A stretch of DNA of 64,000 nt, taken from positions 253,247 through 317,246 of the forward strand of contig CBDCWT010000047.1 of NCBI GenBank assembly GCA_965223305.1. The letters are read 5' to 3'. Positions 51,326-60,849 of the stretch are shown one piece after another (position 1 is the stretch's first letter; the number at the start of each line of letters is the position of its first letter). Under the pieces are notes generated by a model that was given only the letters and a program-made list of their open reading frames with translations, was not told the origin of the DNA and searched no databases. Both the position numbers and the translations under genes were made by a program. The stretch is from CBDCWT01 sp965223305 (lineage in GTDB: Bacteria > Planctomycetota > Planctomycetia > Pirellulales > Pirellulaceae).

Positions 51326-51548
51326 ACGCGGCCCGATTCCTCGGGTGGAATTGGGGATCGACGAGCTTGATCGCATGCTCGGCGGCGCGATTCCGTTCGG
51401 AAGTCCGGCCGTCGTCGCTTCCGGCGCGTTTCATCTCTGTCGAAATGCGAGCGGGCGGACCGGACGATCAGCTACGCCAGTGACGAACCCAAAGAGAGCT
51501 GGCACCAGCTTCTGGAGCGGCTTGAGCATGACACCGGGAGGCACTTGA
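51326..51548 (+). pseudogene. Remnant of a primase-DnaB helicase gene
   Basis: Nucleotide similarity to E2 36270-36560 with two internal deletions, one removing the Walker A region. Shared phrases such as 'ELGID.LDR.LGG.IPFGS' and 'NW/SWHQLLERLEHDT' appear in shifted frames. It cannot encode a working helicase. Confidence 0.7.
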
Positions 51549-51783
51549 CAAACACGATGTCGGTTCTTTACGAAGTTTCGCCGTTGCCGAGTGCGCCAAA
51601 CAGGTGCCAGCCCCAGGGAGGATTGTCTTTGTCAAGAAGAATCTTGCTGCAGGCATGAACGTCTGAGCGGTCTGTCAAGCTATCCAGCTTGCAGAGGCGT
51701 GCCCGTTTATCGGAGAAGTCAACCGCTGTACAATCTGCGATTGTGCAATCGGTGGGTGTGCCACGAGTTTCCGCCGAGGCGAA

Positions 51784-52536
51784 GTGACCTATCGTTATCG
51801 ATCAATGATGACGGATGTCAACCAACAGGATTCATGGAGGACGACCGTGCCGGAGAAAGTCACATCACGTCGTGCTGCCGAATTCCAAATCGGCGACAAG
51901 GTTCGTGTGCGGCACGGCGTTACGGACAACGACTACCCTGACATGCCAATCGGTGGTTGGGCTGGAGCGATTTCGGAAACCCACGACGACACGTATCTCG
52001 TCCGATGGAGCGAAGAAACACTCTCCTCGATCCATCCCGTGTACAAGAGTCGTTGCGAGAACGACGGTTTGGACTACGAACAGTATTCGATCGGCGTGAA
52101 CGACCTGGAATCCGATATGGGCAACCCGCTCGACATCGAGCAACCCCAGCAGATCACCACCAGGCCACTTTCGCCCAGGGATCAAGATGACCGCATCAGG
52201 ATGGTTTTCGGACTGACGAGCAACGACACGTTGCCGGACGTCGACGGCGAAACACAGGAAGCCTACTACGGGTACCTGTCGACGCATCTAGCGTTCCCAT
52301 TCGCCGCCCGGTACGGTGAAGACTATGGGCGCCCTGAACGAGTAAAGGTCATCGGCCTCGGTGATCCTGATGAGCCAATCATGGACGAGATGTACGGCAT
52401 CCTCTGCGAAGCTCGACTGGAAGGCCGTGTAGTTACGGTGCCGCTGGGCGAACTGGATGATGTTAAAGGGAAGCCGAATCGTCACTTGATCAAGGACTAT
52501 TGCTACTGGTTGCACAATTGGTGGGAGGCTGGGTGA
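51784..52536 (+). CDS. Hypothetical protein with a calcium-binding-family-like C-terminus
   Basis: Up to 250 aa from GTG 51784; ATG 51805 or 51808 are also possible starts. Residues ~35-90 look like a small SH3-type fold ('IGDKVRVRHGVTDNDYPDMPIGGWAGAI'). Residues ~135-250 ('YYGYLSTHLAFPFAARYGEDYG', 'VPLGELDDVKGKPNRHLIKDYCYWLHNW') resemble proteins often labelled calcium-binding in planctomycetes. Function unknown. The first of three close plus-strand genes. Confidence 0.6.
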   Translation: MTYRYRSMMTDVNQQDSWRTTVPEKVTSRRAAEFQIGDKVRVRHGVTDNDYPDMPIGGWAGAISETHDDTYLVRWSEETLSSIHPVYKSRCENDGLDYEQYSIGVNDLESDMGNPLDIEQPQQITTRPLSPRDQDDRIRMVFGLTSNDTLPDVDGETQEAYYGYLSTHLAFPFAARYGEDYGRPERVKVIGLGDPDEPIMDEMYGILCEARLEGRVVTVPLGELDDVKGKPNRHLIKDYCYWLHNWWEAG

Positions 52537-52543
52537 AACAGCA

Positions 52544-53119
52544 ATGCCAAGACGCAGAAAGAAGACAGTGCCGATCCCAAAGGCTAAGGTGACCACCGAT
52601 CGACTGAAGGCAACGTTGGCCAAATGTAAGAAGACAGAATTGGTTGACGTGATTGTTGAAATGGCAAAAGCCAATCGAGCCATTCAGCGCCAACTTGAAT
52701 CGCAGTTTGAAGTGGAAGCACCACCGGAGGAACTGATTGCCGCCACGCGCGTTGCGATCGCCGATGCTACTGACTTTGACGAGCGAGAAATCAACTACAA
52801 CTTTGCCTACGACTATCAAGCGTACAGCACGGTCAAACGCAATCTTGCCAGTTTGATCGAGTTGGGGTATCTGCGCGCGGCAATGGAGTTGTCGCAGGAG
52901 CTGATGAGCCATGGAAGCTACCAAGTCGAAATGAGCGACGAAGGCATGATGACCGAAGACATCGAAGAATGTCTGCACGTTGTAATCCAGACGATCGCGA
53001 AGAGTGACCTCCCTGCCGAAGACGTGACGGCTTGGTGCGCGGACATGACTCGGCAGGATCGCGTCGGCTTTATTTGCGATTCTGAATTGGCTGCGTTGGC
53101 GAAGAAGGCGAAACGCTGA
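52544..53119 (+). CDS. Hypothetical helical protein
   Basis: A 191-aa protein 7 bp after the previous gene. Basic N-terminus (residues 1-20), then helices including 'ATRVAIADATDFDEREINYNFAYDYQAYSTVKRNLASL'. It resembles unnamed proteins that accompany SWIM-type zinc-finger genes, but no SWIM gene is near. Function unknown. Confidence 0.55.
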   Translation: MPRRRKKTVPIPKAKVTTDRLKATLAKCKKTELVDVIVEMAKANRAIQRQLESQFEVEAPPEELIAATRVAIADATDFDEREINYNFAYDYQAYSTVKRNLASLIELGYLRAAMELSQELMSHGSYQVEMSDEGMMTEDIEECLHVVIQTIAKSDLPAEDVTAWCADMTRQDRVGFICDSELAALAKKAKR

Positions 53120-53138
53120 CTTGGATGTAAGGACCCGC

Positions 53139-53375
53139 ATGGCAAACAAAAAGCGAAAACTGACGGCTGCCGAAAAGAAGGCAAGGCGCGATCAGAAAGA
53201 GAAATACATGACGATCTTCATCAACGGCAAGCAGAAGCGTGTGCCGCGCCCGCCGCAAATCGACAGGATGGATGTCGAGGAGTTCATCCGTCAAAATGCC
53301 GACCCCATCTGGTTGCACCAGAACGGAATGTGGGAGTACATGAATTGCGATGATGCAGACGATGGCTCGTGCTGA
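53139..53375 (+). CDS. Small basic hypothetical protein
   Basis: A 78-aa protein from ATG 53139. The first 25 residues are Lys/Arg-rich ('MANKKRKLTAAEKKARRDQK') and the rest is acidic with Trp/Met/Cys. Unknown; probably co-transcribed with the two genes upstream. Confidence 0.5.
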   Translation: MANKKRKLTAAEKKARRDQKEKYMTIFINGKQKRVPRPPQIDRMDVEEFIRQNADPIWLHQNGMWEYMNCDDADDGSC

Positions 53376-53458
53376 CCGGATTCAGTACTCCGGGCGAGGC
53401 CCGTGCGCGGCGTGCAAAGATGCCAACGAATGAAATCTGATGTCAAACTTCACACCAA

Positions 53459-55280
53459 CTACCTCGCACCAATCGCCAACGAGTTGCGGACCGTTTCGCT
53501 GATTTGTACGAGCCGCCGCTGGATCATCCTTAGTTCAGACCGCTCCTTGGACGTCAGATTCGTCTGCTCCAGCTGATACAGCAGTCTCGTAAGCCGCTCG
53601 GCTTGCTTGACCCGTCGTTCGTAGGTGAACGTATCTGCCTTTGTGAACGGTCGCGAAGCAGCCTGCCCAGCGGTGGTACCGATGGCATAGGCGTGAAACA
53701 AAACGGCGTCTCTCAAGAACTCCACGTAGTCGGCCCGTTCGTCGGGTCTGGGCAAGAGCGGTCGTGGAATCGATGCCCTACGTGGCAAGTGCCCCGCCAG
53801 CATGGCGGCGATTTCCAGCCGCGCCAAAGCCGAGACCGCATGGACGCCGCTGTGGGCAAGATCGTCTTTGGTATCTCCAAAGTCCGCCAACGGGCTCTCC
53901 GCCGCGGCGGGAAACTGCAGGCAAAGTCCGCTGTGAATCGTCAACTCTGGCCGTTGCTGAACAATCTCGTCGATTGCCGACAGTTCCTCGTCAGTAACCA
54001 CCCGCAAGAGCTGCTCGAAGTAGTGCAGGGCTTGTGCGTATTCAATGAAGCCAACAACCCGTTGGAGGTCTTGGTGTCGGTCCTGCAGGTCGAGTTGCAG
54101 GACGGGATTCTGAGTAGCGGCGTACCCGACGCCGTAGATAGGCCGGCCTCAAGCGGAATCCCTTGAGGACCGGCACCTGGTGCACTTGTTCCTTAAACCC
54201 AACAGAATAGCCAAAGTTGCGCGGGCCGACCGCCCATGAAAAATGGTGTCGCCTGGCGAACTGAGGAACCGGGGCCGGACCGTACGCCTGGGCAGCGGTG
54301 GGTTCCGGGCGCTCGGCCGGCATGATGATCTGGGAGAGATCGCCGCGCTGATTCGCAACGGCCGGCTTGGCCAGGCCGAAGAGCTCGGTACCGATCGCGT
54401 ATCTGCCGCGGACCCACCAAAACAGCGCTTGATTCAGTGACTCCGACTTGGCGGTCAGCTCACCAGCCAGCTCTCGAGTGAGGTCTGCTTTCTTATCGAT
54501 CAGAGTCCGCAGTTCCGGCTGGCTCAAGCCGGCCACACGGAAGTCCGGCTGTGCGGGCGCCACCACAAACTTCTTCAGTGTTTCGTAGTCCTCGCGCCAA
54601 TAGCCGGCCGCCAGGATCCGCCGCACAAGGTCCGACTCCTGCTGCAGCGCGTCGACGGACAGCAGGAGGCGCGCCAGCCGCAGCTCCATTTCGCGTCGAT
54701 CAAGTCGAGTCAGCAGCTGCTCAACTTGTTCATGCGTTGCAGCTCCACTCGCAGCCTCAACGCGACCGCGAATCGATTCTGGCAGTTCCGAAAGACTGCG
54801 ACGTGGAAAACGCATCGTCACGGTCTTCCAGTACGAGGTGACCGCGTGAAGCTCGTGCATGCGATTGCTAGCGCTGTTCAATGTCCAAAAGGCGTCATGG
54901 TAATCAGCCAGTGCCGTAGGCGTCTCTTTGAGAATCAACTCGGACTGCACCGCTGCTAGCTCGCTGTCGATGTGCGCCACGAGTCCGGATCCGACCAGAC
55001 ACATTTCCGGCACGGTAATTCTCGGCAAGCGTGCCGCCTGACCGTTCTTGGCCGCTGTGAGCCGAGCGTCGACTAAGAGTTGCGGAGCAGGAGGCAGACG
55101 GTGTTTCTGCAATTCCTGGCTGACAGCCAGCAACGACCGCGGATCCCGGCTGGCGATTGTAGACAGATACGAGGCCGCGGCAACCACGTCGCCAAACTTG
55201 TAGGCGTCCGCAATTCGTTGGCCTTGATCGGTAGCCGAGTTCGGCAGCGACAACAACATCACAAGGGTGATGACGTTCAC
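53459..55280 (-). pseudogene. Frameshifted exported helical protein (TolC-like shape)
   Basis: It begins at GTG 55280 behind GGAGGGAG with a signal peptide ('VITLVMLLSLPNSA'). The frame is good to ~54150, then reads a false tail to 54042, while the neighbouring frame continues with 'IYGVGYAATQNPVLQLDLQD' and 'IEYAQALHYFEQLLRVVTDEEL' down to 53459. One base change near 54130-54150 separates them. The long amphipathic helices and 'NPVLQLDLQDRHQDLQ' recall outer-membrane efflux proteins, only loosely. Mutation or sequencing error. Confidence 0.5.
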
Positions 55281-55504
55281 GGTTAGCTCCCTCCGCTGGT
55301 AGATGGCAAGCAGGTCCTGGCCAAATGAAGCTCGAACAAGATGTCGACCCGCTTGCAAGCACCCCTGTGTCTACCATCATACCCTTTCTTGCTCGAGTCG
55401 CACGCCCGGTGTGAGAAGAGCCGCTGGGGCCCACGCAGCCGCCTGTCAACTTTCGCGGGATTCCGGGGTAGACGCGATCAAGACGGATCGGCGGCCACAG
55501 TAAG

Positions 55505-55600
55505 GCCGAAGAGTTCAAGAGGCGGATCGAAGGAGAGCTCGCAGCCGGCACCTACAACACGCGCCAACGGAAAACGTGGGGCGACTTTCGCACAGAGTGA
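55505..55600 (+). pseudogene. Scrap of an E1-type integrase
   Basis: Translates as 'EGELAAGTYNTRQRKTWGDF', close to 'EGELAAGTYNTHQRKTWADF' in the E1 integrase, then ends in TGA. Only about 30 codons remain. Confidence 0.7.
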
Positions 55601-55623
55601 GTCTCGTCGGGTACAATAGTCCC

Positions 55624-55932
55624 GTGCGCGCCGACCATAAAAAGGGATGGCTGAGAATCCGGCTGTGGCACCTGTTCGCGCTCCTCACCCTGGCGGCCGT
55701 GCTGGTCTGGCTCTGGCCCAGGGTTGGGCTGGATTTGAGTCACCGGCCTGGTACTGGCTCGCGCGCATCAATCATCTGGCAGGGACATTGGATCGAGCTG
55801 TGGGACACGTTTCCACCACCCACACCACTTCCGCCCGCAGCGAGATCGACAGGTAGCAACAACCCAATGGAGTTGATGAAGGTTGAAATCGCCGTTGAGG
55901 ACGGCGAAGCGGCCCTAGGCACAAACAACTAA
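55624..55932 (+). CDS. Small single-span membrane protein
   Basis: A 102-aa protein taken from GTG 55624; an ATG at 55576 would include integrase scrap sequence. 'LRIRLWHLFALLTLAAVLVWLW' is one membrane span, a form seen in many planctomycete proteins of unknown role. The Pro/Ser-rich tail would be outside. It may postdate or predate E3. Confidence 0.5.
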   Translation: MRADHKKGWLRIRLWHLFALLTLAAVLVWLWPRVGLDLSHRPGTGSRASIIWQGHWIELWDTFPPPTPLPPAARSTGSNNPMELMKVEIAVEDGEAALGTNN

Positions 55933-55965
55933 GTCCGCAATTGCAGTCAGTCAATCGAGACCTTC

Positions 55966-56157
55966 ATGTGCGCCCCCATCGTCGGCGTACTTTCGAACCG
56001 CCGTGAGAATACCGTCGGCATGTTTGTACGTCACCGATACAGCTGGATGAGTGAGTACCAAGGGAGTCGGTGCGAGGAGCTGTACCCCAACCTCGGACCG
56101 GAAGATTGGCACATGCGGGAGCGATTCACCAACGAGCTCCGGCGCGTTGCCATCTAG
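55966..56157 (+). pseudogene. Truncated gene A relative
   Basis: 'EYQGSRCEELYPNLGPEDWHMRERF' followed by 'NELRRVAI' corresponds to residues ~65-97 of gene A, then stops. The start and the zinc-ribbon end are missing. It shows that E3 once carried the A-B module. Confidence 0.7.
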
Positions 56158-56232
56158 CCTCTTCGAGTACGCGGCCTTCGGAAGGTGAGCTGTGCCTGGG
56201 TTAGTCGAACCAATCGACCGGTATTGGTCGGT

Positions 56233-57468
56233 CTAGTTGGTCCGCTGATCAAGAAGATACAGTTTCGCCCAACGTTTTTTCCCGGTTTTCAGGATCGTGC
56301 CGTGCCGAACGGGTACCTTGGCATATTCGTCGGTCACACGCTCGAAGTTCACCTGCACGCCACCACCTTTCACCAGACGCCGCCCCTCTCCGTTCGATTT
56401 GGCATGACCGGCCAGTACCAGGAGATCCACGATCCGCACGGCGTCATTTTCTACCTTCTCAGCGGGCACGGCCACTTCGACGACGTCGGGCGGCACGTAT
56501 CGCCTGTCCGATACCTGCTCGTCCCAAAGCTCGCATTGCAGTTCAGCTTCTTCGTCTCCATGGAAGTAGGCGACGATGTCGGTTGCTAGTCTTAGCTTAG
56601 CATCGCGCGGATTCGTCTTCACCAGAGCCACGACTTCATCCAGAGGGCGGTCGGTCAGCAAGGTAAACCAGTTTTGCATCAGGTGATCGGGGATGGACAT
56701 CGTCTTGCCGAACATATTACGGGGGTCTTCGGTCACCCCAATGGCATTGCCCAGGGATTTGGACATCTTCTCTGTGCCATCAAGGCCTAGTAACAGTGGC
56801 ATGGTGAGCGCCACTTGAGGTTCCAACCCGTGGTCGCGCATCAAGTCGCGCCCGGCTGTCAGGTTGAAAAGCTGGTCCGTCCCGCCTAGTTCCACGTCCG
56901 CTTCAACTTCGACGCTGTCATAGGCTTGCATCATGGGGTACAGCAGCTCATGCAGCCCAATTGGCAGCTGTGCATTGAAACGCTTTGAAAAATCGTCCCG
57001 CTCCAGCACGCGGGCTACCGTGATCTTTCCGGCCATCGCGATAACGTCCTTGAACTCCATTTCTTTGAACCAAGTTCCGTTGAACCGGATTTCAAGGTGC
57101 TCTTCCGAGGTCATGATGATTGCGGATACCTGCTCCAGGTAGTTCTTTAGGTTCCGCTGGACCGTTTCGTAGTCCAGCCTGGGCCGCGTCCTAGAACGCC
57201 CCGATGGGTCACCCACCAGGGCGGTGTAATCGCCGATAATCAGCACACCCCGGTGGCCCATATCTTGGAACTGCCGCATCTTCCTGAGTACTACGGTGAA
57301 GCCCAGGTGCACATCCGCCGCAGTCGGATCCAGCCCGAGTTTGACGCGCAGCTGTCTACCTTCTTTTGCCGCTGATTCTAGCTTGAGGCGAAGCTCTTCC
57401 TGGGTGAGGAGGTCCACCACGCCGCGGCGATACAAATCGAGTTGTTCGGGAACAGTCGGCATAGTCAT
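56233..57468 (-). CDS. tyrS: Tyrosyl-tRNA synthetase
   Basis: A 411-aa class I synthetase, taken from ATG 57468 (a second ATG is two codons later). 'LDPTAADVHLGF' is the HIGH-type signature, with Phe for the last His, common in the longer bacterial TyrRS type; 'EKMSKSLGN' is the KMSKS loop; 'ELGGTDQLFNLTAGRDLM' is in the tyrosine/adenylate pocket. The C-terminus is an S4 RNA-binding domain ('HAKSNGEGRRLVKGGGVQVN'). It charges tRNA-Tyr in the cytoplasm. It lies just beyond the decayed element. Confidence 0.95.
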   Translation of the reverse strand: MTMPTVPEQLDLYRRGVVDLLTQEELRLKLESAAKEGRQLRVKLGLDPTAADVHLGFTVVLRKMRQFQDMGHRGVLIIGDYTALVGDPSGRSRTRPRLDYETVQRNLKNYLEQVSAIIMTSEEHLEIRFNGTWFKEMEFKDVIAMAGKITVARVLERDDFSKRFNAQLPIGLHELLYPMMQAYDSVEVEADVELGGTDQLFNLTAGRDLMRDHGLEPQVALTMPLLLGLDGTEKMSKSLGNAIGVTEDPRNMFGKTMSIPDHLMQNWFTLLTDRPLDEVVALVKTNPRDAKLRLATDIVAYFHGDEEAELQCELWDEQVSDRRYVPPDVVEVAVPAEKVENDAVRIVDLLVLAGHAKSNGEGRRLVKGGGVQVNFERVTDEYAKVPVRHGTILKTGKKRWAKLYLLDQRTN

Positions 57469-57790
57469 TTGGTCAGCGCTGCCTCTCGCGTTTTTCTTCC
57501 CTGCCCTCCATCCACCCGGTTGATCGTAGCGTCGCGCTACCCCCACCCGCTCACGAGTGTTCAAGTTGTGGGCATCGGTCATCACGTCCACAATACCGCC
57601 ACAGCAGAAGGTGATTCTACTGAACTGACCGAGCAGTCATCTACTTAGCCGCCACCTAGTCGGGGGACAAACCACGAGTGGGAGGCCGCCGAGAATTCCC
57701 TGCGCCATCGCGGAGATTCGAGGTGGGGTAAACTCAGCGCAATCCAGCGGAAGTGCGATAGGCCACGCCCCCCGCTCGCTCCGACAGGTG
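57469..57790. other. Intergenic gap upstream of tyrS
   Basis: About 320 bp between two minus-strand genes, with no convincing gene. It should hold the tyrS promoter. Confidence 0.4.
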
Positions 57791-60190
57791 CTACTTCCGC
57801 AACCGGCTGTCTAGGAAATCGTAGGCCGCTTGACGCTGCGCTGCGGGAAAGTCGTGTCCGCCGTCGGGATAGACGGCCACGAGCTGCTCGTCTGCATCTA
57901 GCAGCTGGTAGACAGGTCGAGCAGCTTTGATGCACTTGGTCACCCCAGAAACGACAAAATTGTGGTCGTCGATCGGTGCACTGGTAAAGAATGGGCGGGG
58001 GGCGAGCGCCGCGACGAGCTCGGTGAAGTCGACTGGCACTTGGCCAGGGTCGTTTTCGTAAATCGTGCCGATGCGGCGAATGTGGACGTCGCGGGCCCAA
58101 TTTGCCAGGTCTCCCTTGCCATAGTCGGAAGCCGCGTAGTCCGCGAAAGAGTTGTAGCCCGCGCTCGAAACAACCGCCTTGATGCGCAAATCATGCACAG
58201 CGACAAAGATGGCGTTGTACCCGCCTAGCGAGTGGCCGATGCAGCCGATCCGCTGCCGATCCACCTCCGGAAGCGACTCGAGTACGTCCACGGCGCGGAT
58301 GTGGCCCCAAACACCCTTGACCGAACCACTGGCGTACCCCCGTCGGTAGGGGTCATAGTCCTTCGCTGCGTAGTGCCCCATCGGCCAATAGTCCGGCGCG
58401 ATCACAATGTATCCGCGCTCAACCAGCTCCCGGGCATAGAATCGTGACGGCTTGCCGTCCAAACCAACGGGCTGATCCTTGCCGATCTTGTGTGTCGGAT
58501 GCAACGCTAACACAGCCGGAGCCTTGTCAGGGAGATCGGCTGGGATCAACAAGTACGACTCGACCCGGTCGTGAGGATCGACGTTGTACGCGATCTTCCT
58601 TTGGATGTACTTATCAAACCGGCGCTCTGTGAGCACTTCAATGTCCAAGGGAACACGAAAGAAGTCGCCGGGCAGCGGTCCCATCAGCCGCTGCAGGTTG
58701 GCCGCGATGTGAGCGCGGCGCACCTGCCATTGCTCGGCAGTGGTTACCTCTAGCATCTCGCCGTCCTCACTGATATAGCGCAAGAGGTTGGTCTTGTCGG
58801 GATAGACTGGCGGGGCCGTCGGCCGAGCCTGATTGGGGCTCAATGCCGTTTGTACCAATCGAGTCAACTCAGTCTCGACTCTCGGTTCGAAGGGCGCCGG
58901 CAGAAAGTAGGCCATGTGGGAAGTGTTGCCCTCGTATCCGCCTTCACGGACGATGCGGGCGGTGGGGATGTACCCGGGACAGTGGTTGGCGTAGGCGATG
59001 ACCATCGCGTGCTCGGTACCGGCCAACGCGCGAGTCATCGGACCCCAGTCGGCGCAAACCTCGCCTTCCAACGCGACAATCGTCAGCTCGCCAAGCTGCC
59101 AAGCTTGAACTTCGTACCGCTGGCGGCGGCGGTGATCGGGGTAGGCCAAACTCTGACCGGCCCACCAGGTGACGTGGGAACGCGGGTTCCCGCCGTAGGC
59201 CATTCGTTCGATTTCCTCGCGGTTGCGCGGCGGCTGAAGGCTCAGCGAGCCGCGCACGAGAGTCGTTCGCAAGCCGCTCTGTAGCTCGCTGAGGTTTCCT
59301 TCGCCCAGCCGCCGTAGTACCTGGTCGGCCAGCTCGATTCCCGCAGCATCGCTTTCCTGCGGATCTGCGGCAAATCGGTACTGCCCGCTTTCATCACGTA
59401 CGACGACCTTGGCATCACCACCACATCCCATCACAAACATGGCGCGGCTGTCTGGTAGCTCTTGCTCCAGTTTGCGGCGCATCGCGCCAGGGTAGTCCGG
59501 CGACCACTTTCCCACCGCACCGGAGCTGGTCGGATGGCAGGCGTGTCCGACCAACACGATTTGTTGCGGCGACGCACTCCGGCGTACTTGCACGATCGGC
59601 GTGTGGCTGTCGTAGCTACCCGCGAGATAGGGTCCCCAGCCGATTTCTCCTCGTTCGTTCGGATTCCGCCGGCAGGCACCAATTTGCGCCTGTGTCGACG
59701 AATACGTGATCGTTGCCGGTGACAGTTCCGCGATCGCTTCGCCCACCAGCCGGACCAGTGTTTCTTCGAGCTTGCCGATGTACCAGACGTTGGGCCCGCC
59801 GATCCCGAAGTTAGTGCGGTAGTTGATGGCCGGGCCCCAATGAGTATGTGAAGCCGAAAAGCAGATTGCCTTGGCAGGAAGCTGGTGTTTTTCCTCGATC
59901 TGGCGGCGCATGGCTTCGACTGAGACGCGTCCGAAACCAAGCACATCGGCGGTGACGAGCGCCGCGGTGCGGCCATCGCGGTCCCGAAATGCAATCGCCT
60001 GGGCACGGAGCGGCGCAATCGTTCCCCCTGCATAACGCTCTCGGCCAAAGCCCGCCATCATCGCCTGACCCGCCGGCGGGGTGATGTCTGCCTCCGAATA
60101 GCCAACCTCCCAAGCCCAGCTGACGTTGACGATCAGCGCAAGCCCGATCAGCCAGGTCACGGTAACGATGGTGTGGATTGGTACGCGCAA
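57791..60190 (-). CDS. Exported neutral-ceramidase-like domain fused to an alpha/beta hydrolase
   Basis: A 799-aa protein with an N-terminal signal peptide ('IVTVTWLIGLALIVNVSWA'). Residues ~25-430 resemble the catalytic domain of neutral/alkaline non-lysosomal ceramidases: 'GYSEADITPPAGQAMMAGFGRERYAGG', 'ICFSASHTHWGP', 'LVGHACHPTS' and 'GCGGDAKV'. Residues ~500-799 are an alpha/beta hydrolase like acetyl-xylan esterase or dienelactone hydrolase, with 'GCIGHSLGGYNA' as the nucleophile elbow and 'DGGHDFP' near the end for the His. It should act in the periplasm; substrates are unknown. Confidence 0.8.
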   Translation of the reverse strand: MRVPIHTIVTVTWLIGLALIVNVSWAWEVGYSEADITPPAGQAMMAGFGRERYAGGTIAPLRAQAIAFRDRDGRTAALVTADVLGFGRVSVEAMRRQIEEKHQLPAKAICFSASHTHWGPAINYRTNFGIGGPNVWYIGKLEETLVRLVGEAIAELSPATITYSSTQAQIGACRRNPNERGEIGWGPYLAGSYDSHTPIVQVRRSASPQQIVLVGHACHPTSSGAVGKWSPDYPGAMRRKLEQELPDSRAMFVMGCGGDAKVVVRDESGQYRFAADPQESDAAGIELADQVLRRLGEGNLSELQSGLRTTLVRGSLSLQPPRNREEIERMAYGGNPRSHVTWWAGQSLAYPDHRRRQRYEVQAWQLGELTIVALEGEVCADWGPMTRALAGTEHAMVIAYANHCPGYIPTARIVREGGYEGNTSHMAYFLPAPFEPRVETELTRLVQTALSPNQARPTAPPVYPDKTNLLRYISEDGEMLEVTTAEQWQVRRAHIAANLQRLMGPLPGDFFRVPLDIEVLTERRFDKYIQRKIAYNVDPHDRVESYLLIPADLPDKAPAVLALHPTHKIGKDQPVGLDGKPSRFYARELVERGYIVIAPDYWPMGHYAAKDYDPYRRGYASGSVKGVWGHIRAVDVLESLPEVDRQRIGCIGHSLGGYNAIFVAVHDLRIKAVVSSAGYNSFADYAASDYGKGDLANWARDVHIRRIGTIYENDPGQVPVDFTELVAALAPRPFFTSAPIDDHNFVVSGVTKCIKAARPVYQLLDADEQLVAVYPDGGHDFPAAQRQAAYDFLDSRLRK

Positions 60191-60261
60191 GATACGGCTC
60201 CCAGTCAGTGAGTCATTTGGCTGTAGGCAGGCGCATCATACCAGACGTCTGGGGAGAAGGA

Positions 60262-60849
60262 TCACGTTTCTGCCTCGGTGATCCACTTGTCGGCTACCGG
60301 CGATGTGTAACTCGCGAGTCGGTCCAGCAACTCACGGACTTCAGTTGAGGAAGTAACTAGCGACCGATGTTGCTGTCGAATGAAGTGTTCGGTAACGCCG
60401 TGATCGAACTGGCGCAACAACGCATCGTAGTAACCTTCGACGTTCAGAATTCCAAGCGGTTTGCTATGGATACCGAGCTGTCCCCAGGTCACCACTTCGC
60501 AGAACTCTTCGAAGGTTCCATACCCCCCTGGCAGCGCCACAAAAGCATCGGCGAGCTCCGCCATTTTCGCTTTTCGCTCATGCATCGATACGACAACATG
60601 CAGTTGGGTGACGCCTTGATGAGCTAGCTCTTTCTGTGCCAACGCTTCGGGGATCACTCCCACGACCTTTCCACCTGCCTCGAGGGCGGCATCGGCGACA
60701 ACACCCATAAGACCGATGTTTCCTCCGCCGTAGACCAACGTGATTCCTCGATCCGCAAGGAGTGCTCCCAGGTCGCGGGCGGCCGCCTGATACGCGCTAC
60801 GGACTCCCCTGCTCGACCCGCAGAAGACACATACGGCGTTTAACTCCAT
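60262..60849 (-). CDS. LOG family protein (nucleoside-5'-monophosphate phosphoribohydrolase-like)
   Basis: A 195-aa Rossmann-like protein with the LOG signature 'PGGYGTFEEFCEV' and 'VYGGGNIGLMGVVADAAL'. 'CVFCGSS' starts the domain. The family cleaves ribose 5-phosphate from AMP or cytokinin nucleotides; in most bacteria the physiological role is unclear. It starts at ATG 60849, 72 bp after the ceramidase-like gene on the same strand order. Confidence 0.9.
   Translation of the reverse strand: MELNAVCVFCGSSRGVRSAYQAAARDLGALLADRGITLVYGGGNIGLMGVVADAALEAGGKVVGVIPEALAQKELAHQGVTQLHVVVSMHERKAKMAELADAFVALPGGYGTFEEFCEVVTWGQLGIHSKPLGILNVEGYYDALLRQFDHGVTEHFIRQQHRSLVTSSTEVRELLDRLASYTSPVADKWITEAET

Larger units (their letters stand above)
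51169..56157. mobile_element. Element 3 (E3): decayed remnant
   Basis: It starts at att copy 3 with its own arm-repeat pair (51194-51215). It contains a deleted helicase (51326-51548), an integrase scrap (55505-55600) and a gene A scrap (55966-56157), mixed with intact genes of unknown origin. No fourth att copy was found, so the right border is uncertain. Confidence 0.55.

Noticed and set aside
55576..55932. The membrane protein starting at ATG 55576
   Set aside because: The first 16 codons come from the integrase scrap; GTG 55624 starts the conserved-looking part.
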